Part shown: positions 7,752 through 16,573 of the stretch, in pieces
Position numbering within the stretch: position 1 is the stretch's first letter
Layout of the letters: every line of letters begins with the position of its first letter
Source: Streptomyces netropsis
Lineage (GTDB): Bacteria; Actinomycetota; Actinomycetes; Streptomycetales; Streptomycetaceae
Length of the DNA stretch: 64,000 nt
Direction of reading: 5' to 3'
Assembly (NCBI RefSeq): GCF_014203545.1
Contig: NZ_JACHJG010000014.1
Span: 162,442 to 226,441, forward strand
Notes under the pieces: generated by a model
The model's database searches: none
Told to the model about the DNA's origin: nothing
The model's input: the letters and a program-made list of their open reading frames with translations, nothing else
Position numbers and translations under genes: made by a program

Positions 7752-8996
7752 ATGACGCGTCCTCAGATCTCCAAGGCACCTTCCGCCGCCCCCGGACACG
7801 CGGGGCAAGCCACTGCGACAGCCGTCCACCCGCCCGCCCAGGGCGTGTCCGGATTAGTGGGCAACACCCCGCTCCTGCGGGTGTCCGAACCGCTCGCCCC
7901 CGCCGGACGCGGATTCTGGGCGAAGCTCGAGGGCTTCAACCCCGGCGGGATCAAGGACCGCCCCGCCCTGCACATGGTCGAGCGCGCCCGTGCCCGTGGT
8001 GACCTGCGCCCCGGCGGCGTGATCATCGAATCCACGAGCGGCACCTTGGGGCTGGGACTGGCCCTGGCCGGCATGGTCTACGGCCACCCCGTCGTCCTCG
8101 TCACCGACCCGGGCCTGGAACGGTCCATGACCCGGCTGCTCACCGCCTACGGAGCCCAGGTCAACGTGGTCTCCGAACCCCACCCCACCGGCGGCTGGCA
8201 GCAGGCCCGCAGAGATCGCGTGACCCAGCTGATGGACCGGCACCCCGGCTCCTGGTGCCCGGACCAGTACAACAACCCCGACAACGTGGCCGCGTACACA
8301 CCGCTCGCCCTGGAACTGGCCGCCGGAATCGGCCACATCGACGTCCTGGTGTGCAGTGTGGGAACCGGCGGGCACTCCGCCGGGGTGTCACGGGTCCTGC
8401 GGCAGCTCTACCCCGAACTGAAGCTCGTCGGTGTCGACACCATCGGGTCGACCATCTTCGGCCAGCCCGCCCGCACCCGGCTGATGCGCGGGCTCGGGTC
8501 GAGCATCTACCCCCGCAACGTCGCCTACGGCAACTTCAGCGAGGTGCACTGGGTCGCTCCCGCGGAGGCCGTATGGACCTGTCGGGAACTGGCCGCCTCG
8601 CACTACGCGACCGGCGGCTGGAGCGTGGGCGCCGTCGCGCTCGTCGCCGGGTGGCTGGCCCGGACCCTGCCCGCCGACACCCGGATCGCCGCCGTCTTCC
8701 CGGACGGACCGCAGCGCTATCTCGGGACGGTCTACGACGACGACTACTGCGCGGCCCATGGGCTGCTGGACGCCCGGCCGTCGGTCGAGCCGGACGTCGT
8801 GGGAAGCCCCGACGAGAAGGAAGTCAGGCGCTGGACGCGGTGTGTGAAGGTGGTCGACCCGCTCACCCTGCCCGCCCTCTGCACGGACCCCAGGGAACCC
8901 GCTGCGGCCCGGCCGGACGCGGCGGCGGACCCGTCGGACGCCACTGGCCGAAACGCCCCGCAGGCGGCCCCTGACGTCCGGGAGCGCAACCGGTGA
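7752..8996 (+). CDS. Atypical cysteine-synthase-family (fold-type II PLP) enzyme
   Basis: 414 aa. The start ATG 7752 follows GAGAGCGAA. The family landmarks are altered: the PLP-lysine motif is 'NPGGIKDRPA' where the usual form is 'NP.GSVKDR', so one residue is missing. The substrate loop is 'ESTSGTLG' in place of 'SGNTG', and the phosphate loop is 'VGTGGHSAG'. The lysine itself is kept. Codon 35 is a TTA leucine codon (7854-7856), suggesting bldA-dependent translation. The C-terminal 60 residues are Pro/Ala-rich and absent from standard CysK. Its stop overlaps the start of an MFS gene. The altered loops suggest a substrate other than O-acetylserine plus sulfide, perhaps an amino-acid-forming step as in SbnA-type enzymes; that is inference. 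Confidence 0.75.
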   Translation: MTRPQISKAPSAAPGHAGQATATAVHPPAQGVSGLVGNTPLLRVSEPLAPAGRGFWAKLEGFNPGGIKDRPALHMVERARARGDLRPGGVIIESTSGTLGLGLALAGMVYGHPVVLVTDPGLERSMTRLLTAYGAQVNVVSEPHPTGGWQQARRDRVTQLMDRHPGSWCPDQYNNPDNVAAYTPLALELAAGIGHIDVLVCSVGTGGHSAGVSRVLRQLYPELKLVGVDTIGSTIFGQPARTRLMRGLGSSIYPRNVAYGNFSEVHWVAPAEAVWTCRELAASHYATGGWSVGAVALVAGWLARTLPADTRIAAVFPDGPQRYLGTVYDDDYCAAHGLLDARPSVEPDVVGSPDEKEVRRWTRCVKVVDPLTLPALCTDPREPAAARPDAAADPSDATGRNAPQAAPDVRERNR

Positions 8997-10285
8997 AAGG
9001 CATGATCACCCAGGTGCGTTCCTTCGAACGCAGCGTCCAGCTCCTGATGGTGAACCAATTCACCATCAATCTCGGCTTCTACATGCTGATGCCCTATCTG
9101 GCCCAGCACCTCGCGGGGAACCTCGGTCTGGCCGCGTGGCTGGTCGGATTGATCCTGGGGGTGCGGAACTTCAGTCAGCAGGGGATGTTCCTCTTCGGCG
9201 GCACCCTCGCGGACCGGCTCGGCTACAAGCCGGTGATCATCGCCGGGCTGATGCTGCGCATCGTCGGTTTCGCCGTGCTCGGGCTCGTCGACTCCCTGCC
9301 CGCGCTGCTGGCTGCGTCCGCGGCCACCGGTCTGGCCGGCGCACTGTTCAACCCGGCGGTCCGGGCGTACCTGGCCCAGGACGCGGGCGAGCGCCGGGTG
9401 GAGGCGTTCGCCCTCTTCAACGTCTTCTACCAGGCCGGGATACTCCTCGGGCCACTGGTCGGCATCGCGCTGACCGGCGTGAGCTTCCGGCTGACGTGTG
9501 TGGTGGCCGCGGGTGTCTTCGCGGTGCTGTCGGTTGTGCAGATCCGTGCCCTGCCTGCCCGTACCGCACCGCCCGACCCGGACAAGTCGGCGGTGTCGGT
9601 CCTCTCCCAGTGGCGGACGGTCGTGACCAACCGGCCGTTCCTGCTCTTCTCCCTCGCCATGATCGGTTCCTACGCGCTGTCCTTCCAGGTCTACCTCGCG
9701 TTGCCGCTGGAGGTGGAACGCGTCGCCGGAGACGGACAAGTCAACACCGTGGGCGTCGGGTTGCTCTTCGCCGCCTCCGGCCTGGCCACGATCTTCTGTC
9801 AGACCCGGCTCACCACGTGGTGCAAAAGAAGACTGGGCCCGGGGCTCTCCATGGTCGCGGGGCTCGGCTGCCTCGGCGTCGCCTTCCTGCCGCTCCTGGC
9901 CGCCACGGCGCTGACGGCGCCGGGCCAGGGACCGGCGCGCTGGGCCCTGGCCGTCGGACCGCCGCTGATCTCGGCGCTGTTCATCGCCCTCGGCACCATG
10001 CTGGCCTACCCGTTCGAGATGGACACGATCGTCGCGCTGGCGGGGAACCGGTACGTGGCCACGCACTACGGCCTCTACAACACCATCAGCGGCATCGGTA
10101 TCACCGTCGGCAACCTCCTCACCGGCGTGACGCTGGACGCGGCCCGCACCGCCGGGGCCCCGGCTCTGCCCTGGGCCGTCCTCGCCGCCACCGGTGGGGC
10201 CTGCGCACTGGCTGTTCTGGGCCTCCACCGCACGGGCCGCCTCACACTGGCCGCGGCACCGCGGCCGCACCCCGCGACGGCCTGA
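8993..10285 (+). CDS. MFS transporter, partner of the cysteine-synthase-like enzyme
   Basis: 430 aa. GTG 8993 overlaps the upstream stop by 4 bp (GTGA), so the two genes are translationally coupled. About 12 membrane helices are visible. The conserved loop between helices 2 and 3 reads 'GGTLADRLGYKPVII', the MFS 'G..aDr.Grk' motif. The small N-terminal extension is polar. It probably exports the product made by the adjacent PLP enzyme. A hairpin follows at 10303-10340. Confidence 0.85.
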   Translation: MKGMITQVRSFERSVQLLMVNQFTINLGFYMLMPYLAQHLAGNLGLAAWLVGLILGVRNFSQQGMFLFGGTLADRLGYKPVIIAGLMLRIVGFAVLGLVDSLPALLAASAATGLAGALFNPAVRAYLAQDAGERRVEAFALFNVFYQAGILLGPLVGIALTGVSFRLTCVVAAGVFAVLSVVQIRALPARTAPPDPDKSAVSVLSQWRTVVTNRPFLLFSLAMIGSYALSFQVYLALPLEVERVAGDGQVNTVGVGLLFAASGLATIFCQTRLTTWCKRRLGPGLSMVAGLGCLGVAFLPLLAATALTAPGQGPARWALAVGPPLISALFIALGTMLAYPFEMDTIVALAGNRYVATHYGLYNTISGIGITVGNLLTGVTLDAARTAGAPALPWAVLAATGGACALAVLGLHRTGRLTLAAAPRPHPATA

Positions 10286-10302
10286 TCCGTCCGGCCTCCG
10301 AT

Positions 10303-10340
10303 GCCGGGGGCGGGGCACTCACCACGTGTCCCGCCCCGGC
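10303..10340. terminator. Imperfect hairpin between convergent genes
   Basis: Left arm GCCGGGGGCGGGGCAC and right arm GTGTCCCGCCCCGGC pair with small mismatches around a 7-nt loop. It lies between the MFS gene (ends 10285) and the convergent phosphatase gene (ends 10424). Confidence 0.5.
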
Positions 10341-10423
10341 GTCGGCAAGGTCTCTGTCTGCACCGGGCCGCCCCGTCGCCATCGGCCTCCTGTTCGCCCG
10401 TCGTCCGCCGGCCGGGCGGCCCG

Positions 10424-11530
10424 TCACGGGCAGCGCTGGATGGCGACCAGGGCGACGTCGTCGCCGAGGGCGCCACCGGTGTGGGCGAGCAGGTCCGTGT
10501 GGATGCGGTCGATGAGCTGCTGCGGTCCGGTCACCTCGCACCCGGCCAGGCGTTCCGCGAGGGGGTAGAAGACGCCTTTGCCGTCGCGTGCCTCGATGAC
10601 TCCGTCCGTGTAGATCAGGATCAGATCGCCGTTGTCGTAGCCGAACGGCTCGGAGACGTAGTCGTCCTCGGTGAAGTCGCTCCCCAAGCCGAGAGGGAGA
10701 CAGGGGTCCTGCACCGCGAGCGGGGTGACCTGGCCGTCGCGTACGAGCAGCGGGGAGGGGTGGCCGCAGTTGATGAGCTGGATCTGCTCGCCCTCGTCCG
10801 GGATCTCCAGGACGGCGGCGGTCACGAAGCACTCTCCGGCTTCGGGGCCGGCGGTCGGTTCGGCCATGTCCCAGTAGACGGTGTTGTGGAGGTGGGCGAC
10901 CAGTCGCGGCAGCGGGGGATGGCGGTGGGCGGCGGCGCGGAAGGCGCCGAGGAGCAGGGCCGCGTCGCCGACGGCGGCAAGGCCCTTGCCGCGTACGTCG
11001 CCGATCATGATGCGGGTTCCCTGCCGGGTACGGACCGCCGCGTACAGGTCGCCGCCGATGCGGGCCTCGGCTTCCGCCGCGATGTAGAGAGACGCGATCC
11101 GCAGCGGGCCGATCCTGGACGGCAGCGGCCTGAGCAGGACCTTCTGGGCGACATCGGCGACCAGCCGCGTCTGGCCGAGTTTCCGCTCGTGCCGCTCGTA
11201 GACGATGCGGAAGGCGACGACGAAGAGGGAGACCGCGAGGATGGCCCCGATCTGTGTCTGCTGCTCGGCTGTCGTCAGCCGGCCGAAGATCGCGCTGAGT
11301 GCGACCTCGGCGCCCACGGCGAGCGCACCGATGAAGGCTGTCAGCCGGGGGCCGCCGATCGCCGCCGTGATGGCCGGCGCCACGACGAGGAGCGGCCCCA
11401 GATGGATGTCGGCACCGGTCGCCAAGTCGACCGCCATGATCGCCCCGATGAGCCCGAGCGGTACCGCGATCAGTCCGGGGCGGTGCCGCCACGGCTGGCC
11501 CTGGCCCAGCGGACGGTGCGGAAGACGCAT
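10424..11530 (-). CDS. Membrane-anchored SpoIIE-type PP2C phosphatase (paralog 1)
   Basis: 368 aa from ATG 11530. The N-terminal 130 residues hold several membrane helices ('LIAVPLGLIGAIMAVDLA', 'LLVVAPAITAAIGG', 'IGAILAVSLFVVAF'). The cytoplasmic PP2C/SpoIIE domain follows, with metal-binding motifs 'IGGDLYAAV', 'MIGDVRGKGL', 'NCGHPSPLL', 'LIYTDGVIEARD' and the closing 'GALGDDVALVAI'. The family dephosphorylates serine on anti-sigma-factor antagonists. No anti-sigma partner is adjacent. It is a close paralog of the gene at 29338-30471, sharing the same order of helices and long identical stretches such as 'IGPLRIAS' versus 'VGPLRIAS'. Confidence 0.9.
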   Translation of the reverse strand: MRLPHRPLGQGQPWRHRPGLIAVPLGLIGAIMAVDLATGADIHLGPLLVVAPAITAAIGGPRLTAFIGALAVGAEVALSAIFGRLTTAEQQTQIGAILAVSLFVVAFRIVYERHERKLGQTRLVADVAQKVLLRPLPSRIGPLRIASLYIAAEAEARIGGDLYAAVRTRQGTRIMIGDVRGKGLAAVGDAALLLGAFRAAAHRHPPLPRLVAHLHNTVYWDMAEPTAGPEAGECFVTAAVLEIPDEGEQIQLINCGHPSPLLVRDGQVTPLAVQDPCLPLGLGSDFTEDDYVSEPFGYDNGDLILIYTDGVIEARDGKGVFYPLAERLAGCEVTGPQQLIDRIHTDLLAHTGGALGDDVALVAIQRCP

Positions 11531-11666
11531 GGTTCCTGCTTACCTTGCCGACGGCACCGGGCGCTCGTCCGACACGTCTTGTGCGCAGGGCACGTAGGGC
11601 CGGGCGGAGACGGCAAGGCCCGCGCGACGAACCTGCCGGCGACACGTGCTCACCCCGCCGGCCCGG

Positions 11667-12017
11667 TCACTCCCGAGGTTCGGATCCGGCGGGCAGCCCG
11701 CGGGCCCGCTCGGCCGGGTCGTAGCCCGGTCCCACACCATCGATCAGCAGCACGTCCCCCTCGATGTGATCGGTACGCAACCGAAGGATGTCCTGGTAGG
11801 CCGCGGAGTCGTACCAGGCACGGGCCTCGGCCAGGCCGGGGAACCCGATCAGCACCATGCTGCCGGGCCAGTTCCCCTCCAGCACCTCCGTCGGCGGCCC
11901 GTGGATGACGAAGCGGCCCGCGAAGGGGTCGAGAGTGGCCTGGATACGCTCCAGGTATTCGATGATGTCGGAGTGATGGCGGCGGCTGCGGAGATGAGCG
12001 AAGCCGAATGCGGACAT
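11667..12017 (-). CDS. DUF1330-like ferredoxin-fold protein
   Basis: 116 aa from ATG 12017. The central 'YLERIQATLDPFAGRFVIHGPPTEVLEGNWPGSMVLIGFPGLAEARAWYDSAAYQDILRLRTDH' is the DUF1330 pattern: small dimeric alpha-beta-barrel proteins, function mostly unknown. It is a lone gene; a 17-bp palindrome lies about 120 bp upstream. Confidence 0.8.
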   Translation of the reverse strand: MSAFGFAHLRSRRHHSDIIEYLERIQATLDPFAGRFVIHGPPTEVLEGNWPGSMVLIGFPGLAEARAWYDSAAYQDILRLRTDHIEGDVLLIDGVGPGYDPAERARGLPAGSEPRE

Positions 12018-12137
12018 GGCCGGGCTCCCTTGGTTCCGGGGAAACGGTCGGTGTCGAGGCGTGGTGAAGCGCACTGCGCCTTCGCGGGGCCCCGGACCGG
12101 ATACGGATCACCCTGACCGCCGGTGAGGGGGAAAGCG

Positions 12138-12154
12138 ATTACCTGTCAGGTAAT
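12138..12154. promoter_or_regulatory. Perfect palindrome, probable operator
   Basis: ATTACCTG-T-CAGGTAAT: two perfect 8-bp arms around one base. It lies in the divergent gap between the DUF1330-like gene (start 12017) and the gene starting at 12218. This is the shape of a TetR/MarR/HxlR-class dimer site, but no regulator gene is adjacent, so the regulator would have to act from elsewhere. Confidence 0.55.
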
Positions 12155-12217
12155 GAGGCGCACCGGTCTCGCCGACAGTCGGATGCGCGCGGGCCGGCGG
12201 AGCCGTAGCCTCACTCG

Positions 12218-12835
12218 ATGACCAGCTTCGAGACGCATCGTCGGCGGGTCCACGATGCGAGCCTTCCGGTGCGCGCCCGGCACGCCGCCTTGCGTACATG
12301 CGTGGTGTGCTTCGCTCCGTACGGCTTCCGTGCGACCTACCACCATCTGTGCCGCAGCGCCCGGATCCCGGCCGACCTGCGAAGTGACCCGGCGTCGCTG
12401 ATCCGGGCGGTGGAGGAACTCCACGCGGCCCGCGGGCTCTGGGTGGCGGACGAGGCGGCGTTCATGGCACGCCGCCGACAGGAGAAGGCAGTTGGCCGGC
12501 GGCACATCACCTCGGACGGTGGCTGGCGGGACCGGGGACGCGGTCCGGCAGGCAGCCTCGCCTACTGCCCCGACCCCGAGCGTCACCCCACCGAACCGCT
12601 CCCGACCGTGCTGGGACGCATCCTGCGTTCCCGCGTCCCGGCCGCGGCGGCATCCTCGATGTGCCGGGCGTGCGGCAGCGACGCGGGGACGACCGGCTGG
12701 AGCTGCGGCCACTACCTGCACCGGCTGTGCGCGCGGTGCGGAGTGAGCCTCAGCTCGCAGGAGACCGATGCCGACCGGGCCGTTCTGGCGGCCCGGGAGG
12801 AGCGGTGGAAGGAAGTCTGGAGACGCGCGGTCTGA
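12218..12835 (+). CDS. Conserved hypothetical protein with cysteine pairs
   Basis: 205 aa from ATG 12218. Visible features are 'CVVCFAPYGFRATYHHLC' near residue 30 and 'CRACGSDAGTTGWSCGHYLHRLCARCG' near residue 155, the latter a likely zinc ribbon or knuckle. Between them is a basic region ('FMARRRQEKA'). No family recognised. It may be regulated by the palindrome at 12138-12154. Confidence 0.6.
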   Translation: MTSFETHRRRVHDASLPVRARHAALRTCVVCFAPYGFRATYHHLCRSARIPADLRSDPASLIRAVEELHAARGLWVADEAAFMARRRQEKAVGRRHITSDGGWRDRGRGPAGSLAYCPDPERHPTEPLPTVLGRILRSRVPAAAASSMCRACGSDAGTTGWSCGHYLHRLCARCGVSLSSQETDADRAVLAAREERWKEVWRRAV

Positions 12836-12978
12836 CCACGAAGACCCTGCCGCCCCGAGGGACCGCCGGTCAGGTGACCCTGCCGTGAAAGAGGTGCTAT
12901 CCCCTCCGATCGCTGGAAGAAAGCCAGGGGATGACCACCACGCCCGGCACACGGCCGCGCGGACACCAGGGACGGACC

Positions 12979-13191
12979 ATGCAGACCGACACCGTAAAAC
13001 GGTTCCTCAACGCCCTCAGCCCGGCAAGTCGGGACGACGTGCAGCACATGCCCGCCGAGAAGCAGGAACAGATGGCCGCGGCGTGGGAGAAGTACCTCAG
13101 CGACGACACCTCGCTGCTGACGCTGAGCGAGCTCGACCCACCCAGCGCCGAACACCGAGCCGCCGAGCACGTCATCCAGGATCTCCACTGA
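12979..13191 (+). CDS. Small conserved hypothetical protein
   Basis: 70 aa. ATG 12979 follows AGGGACGG; an in-frame ATG at 12931 is possible. The sequence is polar and probably helical ('VKRFLNALSPASRDDVQHMPAEKQEQMAAAWEKYLSDD'), with no membrane segment or catalytic motif. Function unknown. A short hairpin follows at 13193-13213. Confidence 0.5.
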   Translation: MQTDTVKRFLNALSPASRDDVQHMPAEKQEQMAAAWEKYLSDDTSLLTLSELDPPSAEHRAAEHVIQDLH

Positions 13192-13192
13192 C

Positions 13193-13213
13193 ACACCCCA
13201 CGCCTCGGGGTGT
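13193..13213. terminator. Short hairpin between convergent genes
   Basis: ACACCCC / GGGGTGT, a 7-bp stem with a 7-nt loop, directly after the stop of the small gene at 13191 and before the convergent DUF1266 gene. Confidence 0.4.
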
Positions 13214-13253
13214 CCCGCCGGGAGGCCGGTGGCGGGGTGTGCGGCCCGAGGGT

Positions 13254-14510
13254 TCAGGCACCGCCGGTGAACGGCACCGTCCGCCACGGGCTGTCCGGGT
13301 CGCTGGTCAGCGCCCGGTGCGCGTCCAGGACCGTCGTGTACCAGGGGCCGAACTCCTCCGCGTCGAAGTGCAGACACCGCCCCAGTACGTACCCGGCGGA
13401 AAACTCCTCCCACGAGTCGTACGAGGCCTGCGCGGCCCCGGCCGCGTGCTCGATCGCCGCGTACATCTCGGACTCCGTGGCATGCCGGGCGCCCCGGCCC
13501 CAGCGGGCCATCTTGGAGCCGCGGCCGATGTCCCACGCCGCGATCGTGCGCACGAAACCGTCGGGCGGCAGAAGACCATCGGCGCGGAAACGGGCCTCGT
13601 ACCGCAGCACCTTGCCCACCAGAGCACGCAGATGCGCCACGAAGTCACCGAACTCGGGGTCGTCGTCGACCGTGCCGTCCTCCTGGGCACGGGCGCGCAG
13701 CGTCGACTCCACGCAGTCGCGCCACTGTTCGGGATCGACGCGGCGGGCCCCCGCACGGAGCAACGCCGTCCGTGCCCCCAGTACGAAGTCCCAGTACCAG
13801 GGGCTCACCTCCTGGTCGAGGAGCCGCTGCTGGATCCCGAGCCAGTCCTCACGGTCCTGCACACCCCAGTCGTCGGCGATCCGTTCGGTCTCGCCCCGAT
13901 AGCCCATGCCGTGCCAGTGCGGCGTGTTCCACGCGTCGCCGTTACGGAAGCACAGGTGTGCCCCGCAGGCCAGGCCGTGCAGCAGCGGGCCGGGGGCGGG
14001 GGCGCCGGTGCGCCGGGTCACCACACGGTCCATCAGCGCGTCCGGGGAGAACAGCTCGTGATGCAGGTCCAGCCACGTCTCCCGTTCCTCGTCGTCGGTC
14101 AGGAAGTACTGCTCGCAGGGTGTGGCCGCGTTGACCGCGAGGACGTCCACCTCTCGGGGGACGATCTGCGCGAGCGCGCCGAGGGTCGCGTACTCGTAGA
14201 CGAGGTACGGATGCGGTCGCGGGAGCAGGCCGGAGGTGTAGACCTGCGCGACGGTGCGTCCGTCGGGCGTCTCGGTGGTCAGCATGGGGTACGTGCCCTG
14301 GCCGGCCGCCCGCGCCTGGTCGAGGCGCACCGGGTAGTACACGCCCTCGATCGCGAGGGTGCGCAGATAGGCGTACGCACTGTCCGCCCGGCTCAGCTTG
14401 TACAGGTACTGCTCCACGTCGGTGGGCGCCTGCCAGCGGCTCCCGTCCTGGGGCGCCGGGACCAGCGGGAAGAACTCGTCGTGGACCTCGTCCTCGGCTG
14501 CCGCGTGCAT
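13254..14510 (-). CDS. SseB-like / DUF1266 protein
   Basis: 418 aa from ATG 14510. Residues about 25-130 resemble an SseB N-terminal domain ('VEQYLYKLSRADSAYAYLRTLAIEGVYYPVRL', 'VYTSGLLPRPHPYLVYEYATLGALAQIVP'). The C-terminal 170 residues carry the DUF1266 pattern: 'TIAAWDIGRGSKMARWGRGA', 'EMYAAIEHAAGAAQASYDSWEEFSAGYVLGRCLHFD'. These proteins recur in actinomycetes with no assigned biochemistry and are sometimes linked to toxin or immunity loci; here no partner is recognised. Confidence 0.7.
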   Translation of the reverse strand: MHAAAEDEVHDEFFPLVPAPQDGSRWQAPTDVEQYLYKLSRADSAYAYLRTLAIEGVYYPVRLDQARAAGQGTYPMLTTETPDGRTVAQVYTSGLLPRPHPYLVYEYATLGALAQIVPREVDVLAVNAATPCEQYFLTDDEERETWLDLHHELFSPDALMDRVVTRRTGAPAPGPLLHGLACGAHLCFRNGDAWNTPHWHGMGYRGETERIADDWGVQDREDWLGIQQRLLDQEVSPWYWDFVLGARTALLRAGARRVDPEQWRDCVESTLRARAQEDGTVDDDPEFGDFVAHLRALVGKVLRYEARFRADGLLPPDGFVRTIAAWDIGRGSKMARWGRGARHATESEMYAAIEHAAGAAQASYDSWEEFSAGYVLGRCLHFDAEEFGPWYTTVLDAHRALTSDPDSPWRTVPFTGGA

Positions 14511-14644
14511 CAGGGTTCCCTCTGTTCCGGTCCCGCCCGGGGGCGGTCTCACGATCGTGTGCGTACGGTGACGGCCGCTCTTCCGTGTCCGGAGACGGGG
14601 CGGCCGGGCCCGACGGGCGGACGGCCGCCGGGCGGGGCGCGTTC

Positions 14645-15490
14645 TCAGCCCGTCCGACGGTCCGGCACCTGAGGTGCGGATTCCAAGGCGTGGGCGTCCG
14701 TGTCCTGTTCGGCACGGAGCTGAGCGGCCACCGCGTCCGTGCGGTCCCTCAGTGCGCGCACCCGCTCGGCGGTACGGGTTCCCTGCGGGGGAGCCTCTGC
14801 GGGAAGGACCGGTACGCCGTGGGCCTGCGCGGTGAGGACCAGACTGTGCATGACCTCCGCCTGCTGGGCCAGCAGGGCCGTGGTGAACATGTTGGCCCGC
14901 AGGGTCTTCTGCAAGCCGAACGCGCCCCGGTAGGTGATCTCACAGGCGACGGCGACGGTCTCCAGCCGTTGCTCGGCCGCCTGCTCCAGCGCGGCGAGCA
15001 TGACGGACGCGAGACCCTCGACGACCTTGGTGACCACCCACTTCCGGCCCGGAAGGGGCGGCAGCAGATCCCGGATCCGGTCGATCTCGGCGTCGAGCGC
15101 CTCTGTGGTCATGGCGCTGAACGCGTCGTGCATCTGAAGGTTGACCACCTTCGACCACGGGATGTCCTCGCCGTCGAAGCCGACCGACTCGGGGCCGAAG
15201 CGCAGTGCGCCGATGCCGTCCAAGGGGCGCAGCGCCTTCGCGGTGATGGCGGGGACCCGGGGATGGCGGCAGATGAGGGCGCCGAGCGAGAATTCCCACT
15301 GCTCGTGCGTGGGCGCGGCAGGTGCGGGCAAGGAGCGGAGGACGGAGAGAACCCAGTCACCGGAGGCGTTGGTACCGGCACGTCCGGCGTCGGCTCCGCG
15401 CTGTACGGCCTGTGCGATGTTACTGCCGAAGGCGGTGGCCGCGGTGCCCACCGAATCGCCCAGACTGCGTGCCCGGTCGAATATACCCAT
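14645..15490 (-). CDS. Conserved hypothetical protein
   Basis: 281 aa from ATG 15490. It is a soluble alpha-rich protein ('MGIFDRARSLGDSVGTAATAFG' amphipathic start; 'ALDAEIDRIRDLLPPLPGRKWVVTKVVEGLASVMLAALEQAAEQ'), with no motif I can assign and a charged C-terminal helix. It lies 134 bp downstream of the DUF1266 gene on the same strand. Confidence 0.6.
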   Translation of the reverse strand: MGIFDRARSLGDSVGTAATAFGSNIAQAVQRGADAGRAGTNASGDWVLSVLRSLPAPAAPTHEQWEFSLGALICRHPRVPAITAKALRPLDGIGALRFGPESVGFDGEDIPWSKVVNLQMHDAFSAMTTEALDAEIDRIRDLLPPLPGRKWVVTKVVEGLASVMLAALEQAAEQRLETVAVACEITYRGAFGLQKTLRANMFTTALLAQQAEVMHSLVLTAQAHGVPVLPAEAPPQGTRTAERVRALRDRTDAVAAQLRAEQDTDAHALESAPQVPDRRTG

Positions 15491-15848
15491 GCCCTGACCC
15501 TGCCTCACCTGCGATGTTCTTGTGGCGGCGACACTCTACCCAGAGTTCGGGAGCCGGTGATCAGCCACAGCGCGCCGGCACGCGACGCCGTGGGGGCAGG
15601 GGGGCGGACCGCCGCCCCGGCAAAGCGCTTGGTCGTATTCCTTCGAGAACGTCGTTGTATTGCCCATGGGGCGATTTCTGCCTCCCCCGTGACGGCGCGT
15701 CGGCCCTCCGGACGCGGAATTCCGGTACGAACTCACGGTGGGTGTGTAGAAAGGAGAAGCAAGGGCACGCGATGGATCGAGGGACGGTCGCTCCCTTTCG
15801 GAGCACCGATTTCCTCACGGCTGCATATCGTCGATGAAGGAGCCTTTC
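15491..15848. other. Intergenic, promoter region of divergent genes
   Basis: 358 bp between the divergent genes at 15490 and 15849. No further gene is recognised; a GGGGGCGG-rich hairpin-forming patch lies near 15597-15620. No clear sigma-factor consensus could be assigned. Confidence 0.35.
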
Positions 15849-16199
15849 ATGACCGAGAACATCTGGGGTTACCAGCCGACGGCCGGCCACACCGCGGGCA
15901 CCAGCCTGGTCGGGTACAAGGTCGAGGCGACCGACGGGAGCATCGGCAAGGTCGACAAACACAGCGACGACGTGGGTTCCGCGTACCTGGTCGTGGACAC
16001 CGGGGTGTGGATCTTCGGAAAGCACGTCCTGCTGCCCGCCGGCACCATCATCCGGATCGACGCGGACGAGCAGAAGATCTACGTCGGCCGGACCAAGGCC
16101 GAGATCAAGGACGCACCCGAGTTCGACAAGGAAAAGCACCTCGGAGACCCGGGCTACCACGATCAGGTGGGCGGCTACTACAGCGGTCACCGCGCCTGA
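15849..16199 (+). CDS. PRC-barrel domain protein
   Basis: 116 aa. ATG 15849 follows GAAGGAG. The core 'LVGYKVEATDGSIGKVDKHSDDVGSAYLVVDTGVWIFGKHVLLPAGTIIRID' is a PRC-barrel, a fold used in RNA processing, photosynthetic and stress proteins. In streptomycetes similar short proteins are often stress-induced; no sigma-B-type promoter could be confirmed here. It is followed by a strong terminator. Confidence 0.85.
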   Translation: MTENIWGYQPTAGHTAGTSLVGYKVEATDGSIGKVDKHSDDVGSAYLVVDTGVWIFGKHVLLPAGTIIRIDADEQKIYVGRTKAEIKDAPEFDKEKHLGDPGYHDQVGGYYSGHRA

Positions 16200-16230
16200 C
16201 ACCGCACGCGACCTGACACACCGCACACGA

Positions 16231-16263
16231 GTGGGGGCCCGCCGGAAACCGGCGGGCCCCCAC
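16231..16263. terminator. Strong hairpin terminator
   Basis: Perfect 15-bp stem GTGGGGGCCCGCCGG / CCGGCGGGCCCCCAC with an AAA loop. It lies between the PRC-barrel gene and the convergent DUF5133 gene. Confidence 0.8.
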
Positions 16264-16283
16264 CCCGTGTGCACGCACGGGGA

Positions 16284-16511
16284 TCAGGTGCTGAGGACGG
16301 AGTCGTCCGAGGGCCGGGCCCCGGGGAGCCGGTGGCGGGCCGCGATCAGGGCGGCGTCCACATCACGGGTCCCGGTGGACACGCACAGCGTGTAGGAGAC
16401 GTCCTCCATCCGCCTGCGCACCTCTTCCCCGCCCTTCCGTGCGCCGAGGGCATGGAGGGTCTCGTACTCCGCGATCAGGTCGGCCAGCACTGCGGGGTGG
16501 GCCATCAGCAT
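16284..16511 (-). CDS. DUF5133-family small protein
   Basis: 75 aa. ATG 16511 sits behind GAGAGGAGC. The sequence 'MLMAHPAVLADLIAEYETLHALG' and 'RRRMEDVSYTLCVSTGTRDVDAALIAARHRLPGA' is the DUF5133 pattern found in many Streptomyces paralogs. Function unknown; it is single-domain and helical. Confidence 0.8.
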   Translation of the reverse strand: MLMAHPAVLADLIAEYETLHALGARKGGEEVRRRMEDVSYTLCVSTGTRDVDAALIAARHRLPGARPSDDSVLST

Positions 16512-16573
16512 GTTCGGGCTCCTCTCGACTGCCGTCCCCCGGTCGGGCGACCGCCTACCCGCGATGCCGGTCT

